NCBI RefSeq assembly: GCF_001661075.1 | Contig: NZ_CP014870.1 | Location: 3,430,501 to 3,494,500 of the forward strand | Reading direction: 5' to 3' | DNA from: Pseudomonas silesiensis | GTDB lineage: Bacteria; Pseudomonadota; Gammaproteobacteria; Pseudomonadales; Pseudomonadaceae | DNA: 64,000 nucleotides | Shown: one piece after another, positions 63,683-64,000 of the stretch | Layout of the letters: every line of letters begins with the position of its first letter | Numbering within the stretch: position 1 is the first letter of the stretch | The notes under the pieces: model-generated | The model's input: the letters and a program-made list of their open reading frames with translations, nothing else | Databases searched by the model: none | Told to the model about the DNA's origin: nothing | Translations under genes and position numbers: made by a program

Positions 63683-63777
63683 CTGTAGGAGCGAAGCTTG
63701 CTCGCGAAGGCGTCAGAAATGCACACCGCGTTTTCGTTCTTCGTCGGGACGCCGTCCGGAGCAAGCTTCGCCCCTGC
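63683..63777. repeat. REP pair upstream of iorA
   Basis: CTGTAGGAGCGAAGCTTGCTCGCG (from 63683) faces GACGCCGTCCGGAGCAAGCTTCGCCCCTGC (ending 63777). The arms pair at their ends only, combining the two core types seen at 46592. The rest of the gap to 63915 shows nothing I can name. Confidence 0.75.
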
Positions 63778-63915
63778 AAAGGTCGGTGGGCCTGCAGAAG
63801 CCTCGGTTTATCCCTACAGCTAAGCGCAATTTTCCCCGCGGGACTGGTTCATCGACCACCGGTCACTTGATGGTGCCACGGGCGGCCACCAACCGATGTT
63901 GTGCCAACAGCCGCA

Positions 63916-64000
63916 TCACATGAAATAAATCTCGACATCGCTGCGCTGCAACGAGCCTTTGCCGGCGAGAGCTAATACACTGCGAAGCTGACCTGTCGAG
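63916..64000 (-). CDS. Possible C-terminus of a gene entering from the right
   Basis: A minus-strand frame open to the window edge encodes 27 residues ending GKGSLQRSDVEIYFM, with a stop at 63916. Codon choice is reasonable, but the stretch is too short to identify a family, and a second frame is also open to 63868. Listed so that the edge is not taken as empty. Confidence 0.3.
   Translation of the reverse strand, partial: STGQLRSVLALAGKGSLQRSDVEIYFM

Overview
The window is a 64-kb piece of a GC-rich Pseudomonas chromosome, most like the P. fluorescens group. The evidence is protein content: the block ldcA-dnaQ-rnhA-methyltransferase-gloB-mltD-five-gene peptide ABC transporter-fabI has the gene order I know from P. 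aeruginosa (PA1818 to PA1806). The many intergenic palindromes built on GTAGGAGCGAG...GCTC point the same way. No rRNA, tRNA or CRISPR array was seen. All identifications come from reading the sequence and remembered family features; no database search was run.

Layout. 1-1.8 kb: the 3' part of sbcC overlapping a glutathione S-transferase gene. 1.9-4.5 kb: small Pseudomonas-type hypotheticals and a secreted lactonase-like beta-propeller. 4.6-11.4 kb: a divergent sugar-acid (L-arabinonate/pentonate) catabolic cluster with semialdehyde dehydrogenase, FAH-family enzyme, MFS transporter, IlvD/Edd-type dehydratase and a FadR-type GntR regulator. Two matching operator-like sites lie between the divergent genes. 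11.5-21.6 kb: two tandem paralogous ~1,600-residue proteins of the dermonecrotic-toxin-like (DUF6543) type, each preceded by the same leader with a palindrome. 21.7-25.2 kb: an RND/MMPL exporter and a YCF48-type beta-propeller. 25.2-27.4 kb: a wrecked transposon patch (IS3-family genes fused to an IS110 tail) bounded by inverted copies of an intergenic repeat.

27.4-34 kb is core: pepN, a DUF2797 gene, a YeaC-like gene, rhomboid protease, phosphoesterase and NAD kinase, all on the minus strand with several 4-base overlaps, then DUF1853 on the plus strand. 35-37.6 kb: arsB, arsR and an FMN reductase. 37.7-41.8 kb: a small hypothetical, a LysR regulator, and an acetyltransferase coupled to lysine decarboxylase. 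42-55.1 kb is the syntenic block ending in fabI.

55.1-59.6 kb is an AT-richer accessory island: a 489-residue unknown and an 864-residue protein with a C-terminal SET domain, a bipartite nuclear-localisation-like motif and three helical repeats. I regard this as the most interesting locus, because it looks like a eukaryote-directed histone/lysine methyltransferase effector. A possible small RNA with its own terminator lies upstream. 59.7-64 kb: a small GGDEF protein whose stop codon falls in a CTAC repeat, an isoquinoline-1-oxidoreductase-type molybdenum hydroxylase operon with a dihaem cytochrome, and a clipped C-terminus at the right edge.
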